Shown here: positions 51,841 to 61,104 of the stretch, one piece after another | Layout: every line of letters starts with the position of its first letter | Position numbering within the stretch: position 1 is the first letter of the stretch | Origin: Methylotenera_A sp031381645 | GTDB lineage: Bacteria; Pseudomonadota; Gammaproteobacteria; Burkholderiales; Methylophilaceae | Reading direction: 5' to 3' | DNA: 64,000 bases | NCBI GenBank assembly: GCA_031381645.1 | Contig: JANMYB010000082.1 | Location: 8,261-72,260 of the forward strand | Program-made: the position numbers and the translations under genes | The notes under the pieces: generated by a model | The model's input: only the letters and a program-made list of their open reading frames with translations | Told to the model about the DNA's origin: nothing | Databases searched by the model: none

Positions 51841-53010
51841 TCAACTGAACATACCTTTTGAGGCATGCGTTTGTGCTAACTTTAATCCCAATGCTATCAC
51901 GATAAAACCCAGCAATGGAAATAACGCCGCCAATAAAAATGTGCGCTCGCCACCCAAATACTGCAAAGCATATCCGCCAGAAAGCCCGCCGATTGTACCT
52001 CCAACGCCATAGGCTACGCTGTTATAAATGGCTTGACCGCGCGCTTGATGGCGCCCATTAAAAAACTGCGTAATCACCTCGACCGAGGCCGCGTGGAAGC
52101 TACCAAACGTAGCCGCATGCAGACTTTGCGCAATGAGTAGCAGCACCATATTATCTACAGCAACGCCTATTAAACTAAAGCGGCATACAGCCAGTGCCAA
52201 ACTTGTCAAAAGTATGGTTTTTAAACTAAAGCGCGCCATGATTTTTGGCATCAGCATAAAAATAGCGATTTCGCAGATAACGCCAACCGACCACAGCAAG
52301 CCTATCATGCCTTTGCTGTAGCCGTGTTCGGCCAAATAAATCGAGTAAAAGTTATATAACACGCCATGCGCCGTCACCATCAGCGCGCAGCCAATCAGCA
52401 AAGCGATGACGGCAGGTTGCTTGATGACTTGCCAGAGGGAAAAGTGATCATTTTCATGTGGTGCAATCACGGCTTCTGGCAACTTAAAAGTGAGGTAAAA
52501 CAACGTGATTTGCACTGCCAACAAAAACCACAGCAAACTTTTAATGCCGTAGGCATCAATCATAAACCCCAAAATAATGGCTGCACAGATAAAGCCGAGC
52601 GACCCCCACATACGGATGCGGCTGTAATGGCCGCTGGTGGTGGCGAGATGCGCTAAAGTGAGTGATTCTGAAAGCGGTAAAGTAGAGCTGGTAAATAGGC
52701 TAAGCGCAGCCATGACAAAGAATAACCACCAAAAGCCATGTGCCCAAAACACCGCTACAAAACCCATCAAACCTAATAGAGCGGTGAGTTTTATCCACTT
52801 AACGCGTTGCTTGGTGTGGTCTGCGAGCCAGCCCCACAAATTGGGCGCAAAAATGCGGCTGATTTGGAATAGCGACATGAGAATGCCAATATCTGCCGCC
52901 GAAAACTGCTCCGACTGCAAATACAAGCCCCAATACGGGACAAACGCGCCTACGAAGAAGTAATAAACGAAGTAAAAGCGGGAAAGATTGGCGTGAAGTG
53001 CGTGACTCAA
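51841..53010 (-). CDS. MFS transporter (HcaT-like / nucleoside-permease-like)
   Basis: About 389 residues with twelve predicted membrane helices. The conserved loop between helices 2 and 3 reads NLWGWLADHTKQRVKW, and RIRMWGSLGFICAAI fits MFS_1-like permeases such as HcaT. The reading frame is open to 53133, overlapping aroC, but that extension is Cys/Arg-rich and unlike a transporter. The likely start is TTG at 53010, just after the aroC stop (MSHALHANLSRFYFVYYFFVG, shown in part). Substrate unknown. Confidence 0.85.
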   Translation of the reverse strand: MSHALHANLSRFYFVYYFFVGAFVPYWGLYLQSEQFSAADIGILMSLFQISRIFAPNLWGWLADHTKQRVKWIKLTALLGLMGFVAVFWAHGFWWLFFVMAALSLFTSSTLPLSESLTLAHLATTSGHYSRIRMWGSLGFICAAIILGFMIDAYGIKSLLWFLLAVQITLFYLTFKLPEAVIAPHENDHFSLWQVIKQPAVIALLIGCALMVTAHGVLYNFYSIYLAEHGYSKGMIGLLWSVGVICEIAIFMLMPKIMARFSLKTILLTSLALAVCRFSLIGVAVDNMVLLLIAQSLHAATFGSFHAASVEVITQFFNGRHQARGQAIYNSVAYGVGGTIGGLSGGYALQYLGGERTFLLAALFPLLGFIVIALGLKLAQTHASKGMFS

Positions 53011-53012
53011 AA

Positions 53013-54098
53013 CTATATTTTTGGCGTAGTTGAAACCACGTCTGCGTTTTGCGCACGATGACGCAAAGCATGATCCATCAACACAATCGCCAACATCGCT
53101 TCGGCGATTGGCGTAGCACGCACACCCACGCATGGGTCGTGGCGACCTGTGGTTTGCATGGTGATTGCCTTGCCATTTTTATCAATCGAACGACGTTCTT
53201 GCGGAATGCTGGAAGTGGGTTTTAGTGCTACATTCACGCGAATTTCCTGCCCGCTAGAAATGCCCCCCAAAATGCCGCCCGCGTGGTTGGTCACAAAACC
53301 TTTTGGTGTAAGTTCATCGGAATGCACGCTGCCACGCTGCACAATGGCCGCAAAACCTGCGCCAATTTCCACGCCTTTTACCGCGTTAATGCTCATCATC
53401 GCGTGCGCAATATCGGCATCCAACCTATCAAATACAGGCTCGCCCCAACCTACTGGAACACCTTCGGCCACCACGGTAATACGCGCACCGACCGAATCAC
53501 GCTCGGCACGAATTTTATCCAAATATTCTTCTAATTGCGGCAGCACTTTGGTGTTCGGTGAAAAGAATGGGTTGTCATTGACGCAATCCCAAGTTTCAAA
53601 CGGAATGGTAATTTCGCCCAATTGACTCATATAGCCGCGAACAATGACATCAAATCTTTCTTTGAGCCATTTTTTAGCGATTGCCCCAGCAGCCACGCGA
53701 ATTGCGGTTTCGCGCGCACTGCTCCGCCCGCCGCCCCGATAATCACGCACACCATATTTTTGTGCATAAGTGTAATCAGCGTGGCCAGGCCGGAAAGTAT
53801 TCATAATTTTTGAGTAATCTTGACTGCGCTGGTCGGTATTGCGAATCAACAAACCAATCGGTGCGCCAGTGGTTTTGCCTTCAAACACACCAGATAAAAT
53901 TTCTACCGCGTCGTCTTCTTGGCGTTGCGTCACGTGGCGCGAAGTACCTGGTTTGCGACGGTCTAAATCAATCTGCAAGTCTTCTGCACATAGCGTCAAA
54001 CCTGGCGGGCAACCATCTACCACGCCGCCAATAGCTGCGCCGTGCGATTCGCCGAACGAAGTCAGCGTAAATAAAGTACCGATGGTGTTGCCAGACAT
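53013..54098 (-). CDS. aroC: Chorismate synthase
   Basis: Last step of the shikimate pathway, FMN-dependent removal of phosphate from EPSP. Signatures are SFGESHGAAIGGVVDGCPPG, YRGGGRSSARETA and GRHDPCVGVRATPIAEAM. The 361 residues are full length. It is in the same transcription direction as the MFS gene below it. Confidence 0.98.
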   Translation of the reverse strand: MSGNTIGTLFTLTSFGESHGAAIGGVVDGCPPGLTLCAEDLQIDLDRRKPGTSRHVTQRQEDDAVEILSGVFEGKTTGAPIGLLIRNTDQRSQDYSKIMNTFRPGHADYTYAQKYGVRDYRGGGRSSARETAIRVAAGAIAKKWLKERFDVIVRGYMSQLGEITIPFETWDCVNDNPFFSPNTKVLPQLEEYLDKIRAERDSVGARITVVAEGVPVGWGEPVFDRLDADIAHAMMSINAVKGVEIGAGFAAIVQRGSVHSDELTPKGFVTNHAGGILGGISSGQEIRVNVALKPTSSIPQERRSIDKNGKAITMQTTGRHDPCVGVRATPIAEAMLAIVLMDHALRHRAQNADVVSTTPKI

Positions 54099-54144
54099 AA
54101 TATTTGCTTTTTATGAATTGCCGCTATTTTAACATATTCAAGGT

Positions 54145-54870
54145 TTATTCAGACTTTAAGCCTTGAATCCACTGCGTATAAACTTGCTTGGCCACTTTGT
54201 TGAGGAAAAAACAGTGTAATGGCAGCTCTTGTTGCATGTCGTTTGCTTGTTGCACGGCCGGACTGCTAGCGGATTCTTTTATTTCATCTACGCCCTCTTC
54301 ACACCATTTTGTCACCATTTCTGCAGTCATCTCAATGTGGGTTTGAAACGCCAAATGTTTGTTTATACTCCACGCTTGATTTTGACAATATGCGCTGGAA
54401 AGCAAGTGGATAGCGCCTTCTGGCAATGCAAAGGTTTCGCCATGCCAGTGAAATGCGTTAAACGTTTCGATATTGCCGAACCAATTTTTGGCGGCTTCGT
54501 TTTTGCTCACATTGACTTCGCCCCAGCCGATTTCTTTTACTGCATTTTGCGTCACTTCTGCGCCCAACGCTTTGCTCATTAGCTGACCGCCCAAGCAATG
54601 ACCAAGCACAGGAATATTGTTGGCTTTCGCTTCGCGAACCAACGCTAATATTGGCGCGATCCAAGGCAAATCATCGTTCACACTCATCGGCCCGCCCATT
54701 AAAACCATGCCGCTGCAAGCCAATATCGACGGGGGGGATGACTCACCTTCATCTACCTTTATTAATTGCCAAGGAATATTATTTGCGTCTAAAAAATCGC
54801 CCAAGTAGCCTGGACCTTCGTGCGCGAGAAAACGGAAAATTAATACAGGTTTCATATTGGGTTGAGTCAT
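54145..54870 (-). CDS. Class I glutamine amidotransferase-like protein
   Basis: A 241-residue GMP-synthase-like GATase domain protein. The nucleophile elbow is VLGHCLGGQLMSKALG with the active Cys, and FHWHGETFALP fits the His block. Members act as free-standing amidotransferases or deglutamylases; the partner is unknown. It overlaps rluE by 4 bp. The stretch at 54713-54732 (CTGCAAGCCAATATC...) resembles part of the dispersed repeat but the protein length looks normal. Confidence 0.9.
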   Translation of the reverse strand: MTQPNMKPVLIFRFLAHEGPGYLGDFLDANNIPWQLIKVDEGESSPPSILACSGMVLMGGPMSVNDDLPWIAPILALVREAKANNIPVLGHCLGGQLMSKALGAEVTQNAVKEIGWGEVNVSKNEAAKNWFGNIETFNAFHWHGETFALPEGAIHLLSSAYCQNQAWSINKHLAFQTHIEMTAEMVTKWCEEGVDEIKESASSPAVQQANDMQQELPLHCFFLNKVAKQVYTQWIQGLKSE

Positions 54871-55397
54871 AAAGTCCTATAACTTCCTGTTTCTATATTA
54901 TCAAGAGTATAACTACCAATTGCATAGCGAATTAGACGCAAGGTTGGAAAGCCTATTTTAGCGGTCATGCGGCGTACTTGTCGATTTTTTCCTTCGGAAA
55001 TTTTAATTTCTAACCAAGTGGTTGAAATCGCTTTGCGCTTACGGATCGGTGGTTCGCGAAGCCATAATCCATGAGGCTCATGGATGGTGCGCACTTGCGC
55101 TGGTTGCGTGACAAAATCGCTCAAATCTACACCATTTCTTAGCGGTGCTAAATCCACATCCATAGGCACGCCTTCTACCTGCACCCAATAAGTTTTAATT
55201 TCTTTGTGTATGGGATGACTTAATTTGTGTTGCAAAACGCCATCATCGGTTAAAATAAGTAAACCTTCGCTATCTGTATCTAACCTTCCAGCCGCATAAA
55301 CATTGGGGATGGTGATGAAGTCTTTTAACGTGGGGTGCTTCTCGTGTGGGCTAAATTGGCACACCACGTTAAACGGCTTATTAAATAATAAAATCAT
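54867..55397 (-). CDS. rluE: 23S rRNA pseudouridine synthase RluE-like
   Basis: A 176-residue RsuA/RluE-family pseudouridine synthase. The catalytic Asp is in GRLDTDSEGLLILTDDG, with LLFNKPFNVVCQFSPHE at the start and ISEGKNRQVRRMTAKIG near the end. It has no S4 domain, as in RluE. It is divergent from icd with only 12 bp between start codons. Confidence 0.93.
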   Translation of the reverse strand: MILLFNKPFNVVCQFSPHEKHPTLKDFITIPNVYAAGRLDTDSEGLLILTDDGVLQHKLSHPIHKEIKTYWVQVEGVPMDVDLAPLRNGVDLSDFVTQPAQVRTIHEPHGLWLREPPIRKRKAISTTWLEIKISEGKNRQVRRMTAKIGFPTLRLIRYAIGSYTLDNIETGSYRTL

Positions 55398-55409
55398 ATA
55401 GGATATGCA

Positions 55410-56660
55410 ATGGCTTCAAATATTCAAGGTTCTAAAATTGTCGTCCCAGCAGGCGAAAAAATTATTGTTAATGCGGACAACTCACTCAACGTGCCGCACA
55501 ACCCGATTATCCCATTTATTGAGGGCGATGGCATAGGAATTGACATCACGCCATCGATGCGTAAAGTGGTGGATGCGGCTGTGAACAAGGCATATAGCGG
55601 CAAGCGACAGATTTATTGGATGGAAGTTTACGCAGGCGAAAAAGCCACAAAAATGTACGGTGCCAACACGTGGCTGCCCGCGGAAACTATGCAAGCAGTG
55701 CGTGATTATGTCATCTCGATTAAAGGCCCGCTCACCACGCCGGTGGGTGGTGGCATCCGCTCGTTAAATGTATCGCTGCGCCAAGAGCTTGATTTATATG
55801 TGTGTTTGCGCCCAGTGCAATATTTTACGGGCGTGCCCAGCCCAGTCAAACATCCAGAAAAAACCGATATGGTGATATTCCGCGAAAATACCGAAGATAT
55901 TTATGCGGGCATTGAATGGGCGGCGGGTACGGACGAAGCCGATAAAGTCATCCAATTTTTAAGTGACATGGGTATGCGTAAAAAAATTCGCTTCCCAGAA
56001 AATTGTGCGATTGGCATTAAGCCTGTATCGCCAGAAGGTAGTAAGCGCCTAATCCGCAAGGCCATTCAGTACGCCATTGATAATAAAAGAAAATCGGTCA
56101 CGATTACCCACAAAGGTAATATTATGAAGTTTACCGAAGGTGGTTTTAGAGATTGGGGCTACGAAGTCGCCAAGAAAGAATTTGGCGCAGTAGAAATTGA
56201 CGGTGGATCGTGGTTGAAATTGCCAAATGGCATCGTCATTAAAGACTGCATCGCCGATGCATTTTTGCAAGAAATTTTGCTGCACCCAAGCGATTATGAC
56301 GTAGTGTGCGCCACTAACTTAAATGGCGATTACATGAGCGACGCGCTAGCGGCGCAAGTCGGTGGGATTGGCATTGCCCCTGGTGCAAACTTATCTGATA
56401 CCGTAGCGATGTTTGAGGCTACACACGGCACGGCGCCTAAAATTGCAGGTAAAAACTTGGCGAATCCCAGCTCGATTATCCTTTCAGCAGAAATGATGCT
56501 GCGCCACATGGGCTGGCTGGAAGCCGCAGATTTATTGCTTGCTGGGGTAAGTAAAGCCATTTTATCTAAACGTGTGACGGGCGATTTTTCTAGCCAAATG
56601 GAAGGCGCAACGCAAGTGGGTACAGCCGAATTTGGTGAAGAAATTATCAAACAAATGTAA
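55410..56660 (+). CDS. icd: Isocitrate dehydrogenase (NADP-dependent)
   Basis: TCA-cycle enzyme, decarboxylating isocitrate to 2-oxoglutarate. The 416 residues contain GGGIRSLNVSLRQELDLYVC with the substrate-binding Ser, and NLNGDYMSDALAAQVGGIGI with the metal Asp residues. Length and motifs fit the E. coli-type enzyme. Its promoter must lie within the 12-bp gap plus the start of rluE. Confidence 0.98.
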   Translation: MASNIQGSKIVVPAGEKIIVNADNSLNVPHNPIIPFIEGDGIGIDITPSMRKVVDAAVNKAYSGKRQIYWMEVYAGEKATKMYGANTWLPAETMQAVRDYVISIKGPLTTPVGGGIRSLNVSLRQELDLYVCLRPVQYFTGVPSPVKHPEKTDMVIFRENTEDIYAGIEWAAGTDEADKVIQFLSDMGMRKKIRFPENCAIGIKPVSPEGSKRLIRKAIQYAIDNKRKSVTITHKGNIMKFTEGGFRDWGYEVAKKEFGAVEIDGGSWLKLPNGIVIKDCIADAFLQEILLHPSDYDVVCATNLNGDYMSDALAAQVGGIGIAPGANLSDTVAMFEATHGTAPKIAGKNLANPSSIILSAEMMLRHMGWLEAADLLLAGVSKAILSKRVTGDFSSQMEGATQVGTAEFGEEIIKQM

Positions 56661-56680
56661 TACTAATTCAATCAAAATGA

Positions 56681-56719
56681 TAGCCTACAGACCGCATGGA
56701 CATTGGTCTACAGAGCATT
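56681..56719. repeat. Copy of the CAATATCCATGCGG repeat (reverse orientation)
   Basis: AGACCGCATGGACATTGGTCT (56689-56709) is the reverse complement of the core with one substitution, and AGACC/GGTCT can pair. It lies 20 bp after the icd stop. Confidence 0.75.
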
Positions 56720-56731
56720 TAATTTACAAAT

Positions 56732-56757
56732 AAAAAAGCTCGCAATGCGAGCTTTTA
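56732..56757. terminator. Rho-independent terminator between icd and csp
   Basis: AAAAGCTCGCA (56734-56744) with TGCGAGCTTTT (56746-56756), flanked by A and T tracts on the respective strands. Serves the reverse-strand csp gene and probably icd. Confidence 0.9.
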
Positions 56758-56781
56758 AATGCACGGCTAAATATTTAAAAC

Positions 56782-56985
56782 TTATGCTTTTTGAATATTG
56801 GAAGCTTGCTTACCCTTTGGGCCTTCAGTCACATCAAAGCTCACACGCTGACCTTCTTTTAAACTTTTGTAACCTGCTTCTACAATCGCAGAAAAATGTG
56901 CGAATAAATCATCTCCGCCATCATCTGGCGTAATAAAGCCAAAGCCTTTTGAATCATTAAACCATTTTACGGTACCTAGTGCCAT
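56782..56985 (-). CDS. Cold-shock protein (CspA family)
   Basis: A 67-residue OB-fold RNA chaperone. RNP1 is KGFGFITP and RNP2 DLFAHFS; the protein starts MALGTVKWFNDS. The 11-residue extension from 57018 is not part of the family. The upstream non-coding region is long and AT-rich, compatible with the structured 5' UTR of cold-shock genes. Confidence 0.96.
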   Translation of the reverse strand: MALGTVKWFNDSKGFGFITPDDGGDDLFAHFSAIVEAGYKSLKEGQRVSFDVTEGPKGKQASNIQKA

Positions 56986-57314
56986 TTCAACATCCTTACA
57001 TAACAATATACTTACCATAGAGCTTACGCCCCAAAACGTTTGACTCTAAAAATTAAACCTAAAAGATTCAAACACCTATGCGCTTTATATGTGACGAATT
57101 GTAAAAAGTCAAGTATGTTTGAAAGCTGTTGCTTAAATCACTACCAATTTTGTGGTGGAAAAATTGAATTTGCTAAAAAAACGTGCAATATCTTTACAAA
57201 AAAAATGTTAAAGTGCATTATTACAATAAACAAAAATGTTGTTTAACTACAATAGTTTAACTACAATAGATAATTAACTAGATTAAAAGCTAGAATTAAT
57301 GTGAGTAATTACAA
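56986..57314. other. AT-rich divergent promoter region of csp and pilB
   Basis: 329 bp without a credible gene. A 68-codon frame at 57040-57246 is Cys/Lys-rich and has no recognisable domain or ribosome site. The region should contain the csp 5' UTR and the pilB promoter, but no clear consensus element stood out. Confidence 0.6.
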
Positions 57315-59033
57315 ATGGCGGCAACAGCAACATCTATCAAATTAAGCGGTCTTGCACGCATGCTGGTGCAAGAAAGTTTGCTTTCCGAAGCTGAAGCCAA
57401 TACTATTCAGCAGCAAGCCAATACAGTCAAAAATCCATTTGTAACACAAGCGATTATCAGCAGGAAAATTTCAGCTGAAAAAATTGCTGAGACTTCTTCA
57501 CGCTCTTTCGGGTTTCCTTACCTTAACCTAGACGCGTTTAATGCAGACTATCTACCGACTAAATCCATTGATTTGAAGCTAATGCAAACTAATCGCGTGA
57601 TTGCATTGCGCAGTCAAAACAATGTGTTATTTGTTGCTATTTCTGACCCCACTAATTTGCATGCCTTAGACAGCGTGCAGTTCCAAATGGGTATGACACT
57701 TTCACCAGTGGTGGTAGAGGATGACAAACTAGGCAAATGGATAGACAGAATAGTCGAGTCCAAAGATACCGCTATGACATCGCTAGATACCGATGGCGAT
57801 TTTGACCTTGATATAGGTTCGGGCGACGAAGAGAAAGAGGCTGACAACACCCAAGAAGTGGATGACGCACCTGTTGTTAAGTTTTTAAATAAAATGCTAC
57901 TAGACGCCATTAATATTGGCGCATCAGACTTACATTTTGAGCCCTATGAGAAATTTTACCGTATTCGCTATCGCGTTGACGGAATACTGAAAGAAGTTGC
58001 TCAACCACCCCTAGCCATTAAAGATAAATTAGCTTCGCGGATTAAGGTGATTTCCAGCTTAGATATTTCTGAAAAGCGCATTCCGCAAGATGGCCGCATG
58101 AAATTGGTGCTATCCAAAACCCGCACCATTGATTTCCGCGTCAGCACTCTGCCACTGATTCATGGCGAAAAAATTGTGATGCGTATTTTAGACCCTACCA
58201 GCGCCACGCTAGGTATTGAGGCGCTTGGCTACGAGCCAGCACAAAAGGATGCGCTACTATCTGCCGTCAGTCGACCATATGGCTTGGTATTGGTGACTGG
58301 GCCAACCGGCTCTGGTAAAACAGTTTCACTTTACACCTGCCTCAATATTTTAAATAACCCTGGTGTGAATATTGCCACTGCAGAAGACCCATGCGAGATT
58401 CCGCTGGCAGGCATCAATCAAGTCAACGTCAACGATAAGCAAGGCCTGACGTTTGCTGTAGCGCTCAAGTCATTCTTGCGACAAGATCCCGACATTATCA
58501 TGATTGGTGAAATTCGCGATTTAGAAACCGCTGATATGGCGATTAAAGCCGCTTCAACGGGTCATATGGTGCTTTCTACTTTGCATACCAATGACGCGCC
58601 AGCCACGCTTACTCGCTTGATGAATATGGGGGTTGCGCCGTTTAATATTGCCTCAGCAGTATCGCTGATTACCGCACAGCGCTTGGCTCGCAGACTATGC
58701 AAAAACTGTAAAGTGCCCATCGACATCCCCAAAGAAGCTTTGCTAGATGTAGGCTTTATTGAAGAAGACTTTAAAGAAAAATTTCAACTTTACGGCCCTA
58801 AAGAGGGTGGCTGTGAGATGTGCAACAATGGCTACAAGGGGCGTGTTGGCATCTATCAAGTGATGCCTGTGACAGACGCGATTAGTCGCATCATCATGAA
58901 ACACGGCACAGCTCATGACATTGCCGATCAAGCCAAGCTAGAAGGTGTGAATGATTTGCGCAGATCTGGCGTGCTTAAAGCGATGCAAGGCTTAACTTCG
59001 ATGGCTGAAGTTGAGGCATGCACTAATGAATAA
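57315..59033 (+). CDS. pilB: Type IV pilus assembly ATPase PilB
   Basis: Extension ATPase of type IV pili. The 572 residues hold an N-terminal MshEN-like region, then DISEKRIPQDGRMKL, Walker A GPTGSGKTVSLYTC, Asp-box TAEDPCEIPLAGINQV, Walker B IIMIGEIRDLETAD, His-box STGHMVLSTLHTND, and the tetra-Cys zinc module (CKNCK and CEMCNNG). Followed 58 bp later by pilC. The motif spectrum is closer to canonical PilB than the paralogue at 28.3 kb. Confidence 0.97.
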   Translation: MAATATSIKLSGLARMLVQESLLSEAEANTIQQQANTVKNPFVTQAIISRKISAEKIAETSSRSFGFPYLNLDAFNADYLPTKSIDLKLMQTNRVIALRSQNNVLFVAISDPTNLHALDSVQFQMGMTLSPVVVEDDKLGKWIDRIVESKDTAMTSLDTDGDFDLDIGSGDEEKEADNTQEVDDAPVVKFLNKMLLDAINIGASDLHFEPYEKFYRIRYRVDGILKEVAQPPLAIKDKLASRIKVISSLDISEKRIPQDGRMKLVLSKTRTIDFRVSTLPLIHGEKIVMRILDPTSATLGIEALGYEPAQKDALLSAVSRPYGLVLVTGPTGSGKTVSLYTCLNILNNPGVNIATAEDPCEIPLAGINQVNVNDKQGLTFAVALKSFLRQDPDIIMIGEIRDLETADMAIKAASTGHMVLSTLHTNDAPATLTRLMNMGVAPFNIASAVSLITAQRLARRLCKNCKVPIDIPKEALLDVGFIEEDFKEKFQLYGPKEGGCEMCNNGYKGRVGIYQVMPVTDAISRIIMKHGTAHDIADQAKLEGVNDLRRSGVLKAMQGLTSMAEVEACTNE

Positions 59034-59091
59034 AAACTGTATGAATAATACAATTTAAAATGAATTTGCATATTTAACTTAAGGATGCAAT

Positions 59092-60303
59092 ATGGCAGCG
59101 ACAGCAACTAAACAAATTACCTACCTTTGGGAGGGTAAAGATAAAAAAGGTAAAGTCATCAAGGGTGAGATGCGCGCCGCAGGGGACTCCTTCGTCAGCG
59201 CAACGCTCAGGCGCCAAGGCATTACAGTTACTAAAGTTAAAAAACAGAGCGCATTTGCCAGTAAAGGCAAAATTACCGATAAAGATATTACGCTGTTCAC
59301 CCGCCAGCTCGCTACCATGATGAAAGCTGGCGTGCCATTGCTACAAGCATTTGATATTGTAGGCAAAGGTCATAGCAATCCTGCCGTTGCCAAATTACTT
59401 GGCGATATTAAAGCCGATGTAGAAACGGGTAGCAGCTTGAGCACCTCCTTCCGCAAATATCCGCTCTATTTCGACAGCCTATTTTGTAATTTAGTTGGCG
59501 CTGGCGAGCAAGCAGGTATTTTAGATACGCTACTAGATCGCTTGGCTACTTATAAGGAAAAAATTCAGGCCATCAAGGGAAAAATTAAATCGGCTCTGTT
59601 TTATCCGATTTCAATTATTGTAGTGGCCTTTGTCATTGTTGCAGTTATTATGATTTTTGTAATCCCTGCATTTAAGACGCTATTTGATGGTTTTGGTGCG
59701 GATCTCCCTGCGCCAACATTACTCGTGATGGCAATATCTGAATTTTTTGTCGCTTGGTGGTGGGCCATATTCGGTGCAATTGGCTTTGGCTTATGGTTTT
59801 TCTTCTATACCTGGAAGCGTTCTGAAAAAATGCAATCCACAATGGACAGACTCATGCTTAAACTACCAATTATTGGTGAGATCATTCGTAAAGCGACCAT
59901 TGCGCGCTTTGCGCGCACCCTATCTACCATGTTTGCTGCTGGCGTGCCTCTGGTCGAAGCGCTAGATTCTGTGGCTGGTGCAGCTGGTAATCGCGTCTAT
60001 TTTGATGCAACTAAGCGCATTCAAAGTGAGATTAGCACAGGCACCAGCCTCACTGTCGCCATGCAAAACGCGCAAGTATTCCCCAATATGGTGTTGCAAA
60101 TGACGGCCATTGGCGAGGAGTCTGGCGCTCTAGATTCGATGCTAAGCAAGGTAGCCGACTTTTTTGAAGCCGAGGTAGATGATGCGGTAGAAGCCATGTC
60201 CAGCCTGATGGAGCCCGTAATTATGGTGGTATTGGGCACGCTTATTGGTGGCTTGGTGATTGCGATGTACTTACCAATATTCAAAATGGGGTCTGTGGTT
60301 TAG
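59092..60303 (+). CDS. pilC: Type IV pilus inner membrane platform protein PilC
   Basis: A 403-residue GspF-family protein with two GspF domains and membrane segments (about 175-200, 220-250, 375-400). Conserved phrases are FTRQLATMMKAGVPLLQAF and its repeat FARTLSTMFAAGVPLVEAL, and GEESGALDSMLSKVADFFE. It works with PilB and PilT. No pilD or coaE follows, unlike the common pilBCD order. Confidence 0.96.
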   Translation: MAATATKQITYLWEGKDKKGKVIKGEMRAAGDSFVSATLRRQGITVTKVKKQSAFASKGKITDKDITLFTRQLATMMKAGVPLLQAFDIVGKGHSNPAVAKLLGDIKADVETGSSLSTSFRKYPLYFDSLFCNLVGAGEQAGILDTLLDRLATYKEKIQAIKGKIKSALFYPISIIVVAFVIVAVIMIFVIPAFKTLFDGFGADLPAPTLLVMAISEFFVAWWWAIFGAIGFGLWFFFYTWKRSEKMQSTMDRLMLKLPIIGEIIRKATIARFARTLSTMFAAGVPLVEALDSVAGAAGNRVYFDATKRIQSEISTGTSLTVAMQNAQVFPNMVLQMTAIGEESGALDSMLSKVADFFEAEVDDAVEAMSSLMEPVIMVVLGTLIGGLVIAMYLPIFKMGSVV

Positions 60304-60310
60304 TTTCAGA

Positions 60311-60347
60311 AAAAGGGTAAAGTCTCACAAGTACTTTACGCTTTTTT
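60311..60347. terminator. Terminator between pilC and dsbC
   Basis: AAAAGGGTAAAGT with ACTTTACGCTTTTTT forms a stem with one mismatch and T tract. Lies between the convergent genes. Confidence 0.75.
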
Positions 60348-60357
60348 CCTAGTCAGC

Positions 60358-61083
60358 TTATTTTTTAGCTGCTGCTAACAAGTATTTTTCTATCTCTTTG
60401 TGTGGCTGCGCACCTAGCATGCGTCTGCCATCTGAGAAAATTAGCGTTGGCGTGCTGGTTATGCCCATTTTGCGCGCCAACTCACCCACACGCTCTAACG
60501 GCACCTCGCAATTCGCAGCTGATGCAGGTAATTTGTTATTAAATATCCAATCATTCCAAGCCTTCACACGGTTACTCGCGCACCAAATTGATTTTGATTT
60601 ATTCGCTGCGTCAGGGTGCAATTGCTCGATCGGATACAAAAATGTATAGACAGTCACATTATCGATGTTCGTCAATTCATTTTGCTCTAATTTCTTACAA
60701 AATGGGCAATCCACATCCGAGAATACAACTAGCTTACGACTGCCGTTGCCTTTAACCACTTTAATCGCTTGATCTAACGGCAAGCTATTAAAATCAACTT
60801 TTGTCAGTTCTTCCATGCGCTCGCCCGTCACATCTTTTTTAGTTTTAGGATCAACTAACCGGCCTTCTGCGATTAAGAAAGTCAACTTCTCATCGGTATA
60901 AACAATTTGCCCACCCATAAAAACCTCGTACAAGCCTGCGTAAGGGGTTTTTATAACGCTTTCCACTTTAAATTTCGGATAAGCCGCTTCAATGGCTTTT
61001 TTAAGGCTAGCTTCATCTGCCAATGCAAACTGGCTCATCGCCAACAAAGAAATTACAGTTAACTTATTTAAAATTGTGCTCAT
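60358..61083 (-). CDS. dsbC: Thiol:disulfide interchange protein DsbC
   Basis: Periplasmic disulfide isomerase. The 241 residues comprise a signal peptide (LTVISLLAMSQFALA), a dimerisation domain and a thioredoxin fold whose active site is VDCPFCKKLE. The Cys-Pro-Phe-Cys dipeptide differs from the CGYC of E. coli DsbC, but DPDCPYC-like variants are common in betaproteobacteria. A second Cys pair (SIWCASN and ANCEVPL) is expected to be structural. Confidence 0.94.
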   Translation of the reverse strand: MSTILNKLTVISLLAMSQFALADEASLKKAIEAAYPKFKVESVIKTPYAGLYEVFMGGQIVYTDEKLTFLIAEGRLVDPKTKKDVTGERMEELTKVDFNSLPLDQAIKVVKGNGSRKLVVFSDVDCPFCKKLEQNELTNIDNVTVYTFLYPIEQLHPDAANKSKSIWCASNRVKAWNDWIFNNKLPASAANCEVPLERVGELARKMGITSTPTLIFSDGRRMLGAQPHKEIEKYLLAAAKK

Positions 61084-61104
61084 TTTTACTTTCTATTCAG
61101 CAGC

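Noticed and set aside
53011..53133. N-terminal extension of the MFS transporter
   Set aside because: Cys/Arg-rich, overlaps aroC out of frame and does not resemble a membrane protein; a TTG start at 53010 is more likely.
54713..54732. Possible eighth copy of the CAATATCC repeat in the glutamine amidotransferase gene
   Set aside because: Only the first 15 bases (CTGCAAGCCAATATC) match, the core ends differently and the protein has normal length, so chance similarity cannot be excluded.
57040..57246. 68-codon frame between csp and pilB
   Set aside because: Cys/Lys-rich translation of AT-rich DNA, no ribosome site, no domain; overlaps the expected csp promoter/5' UTR.
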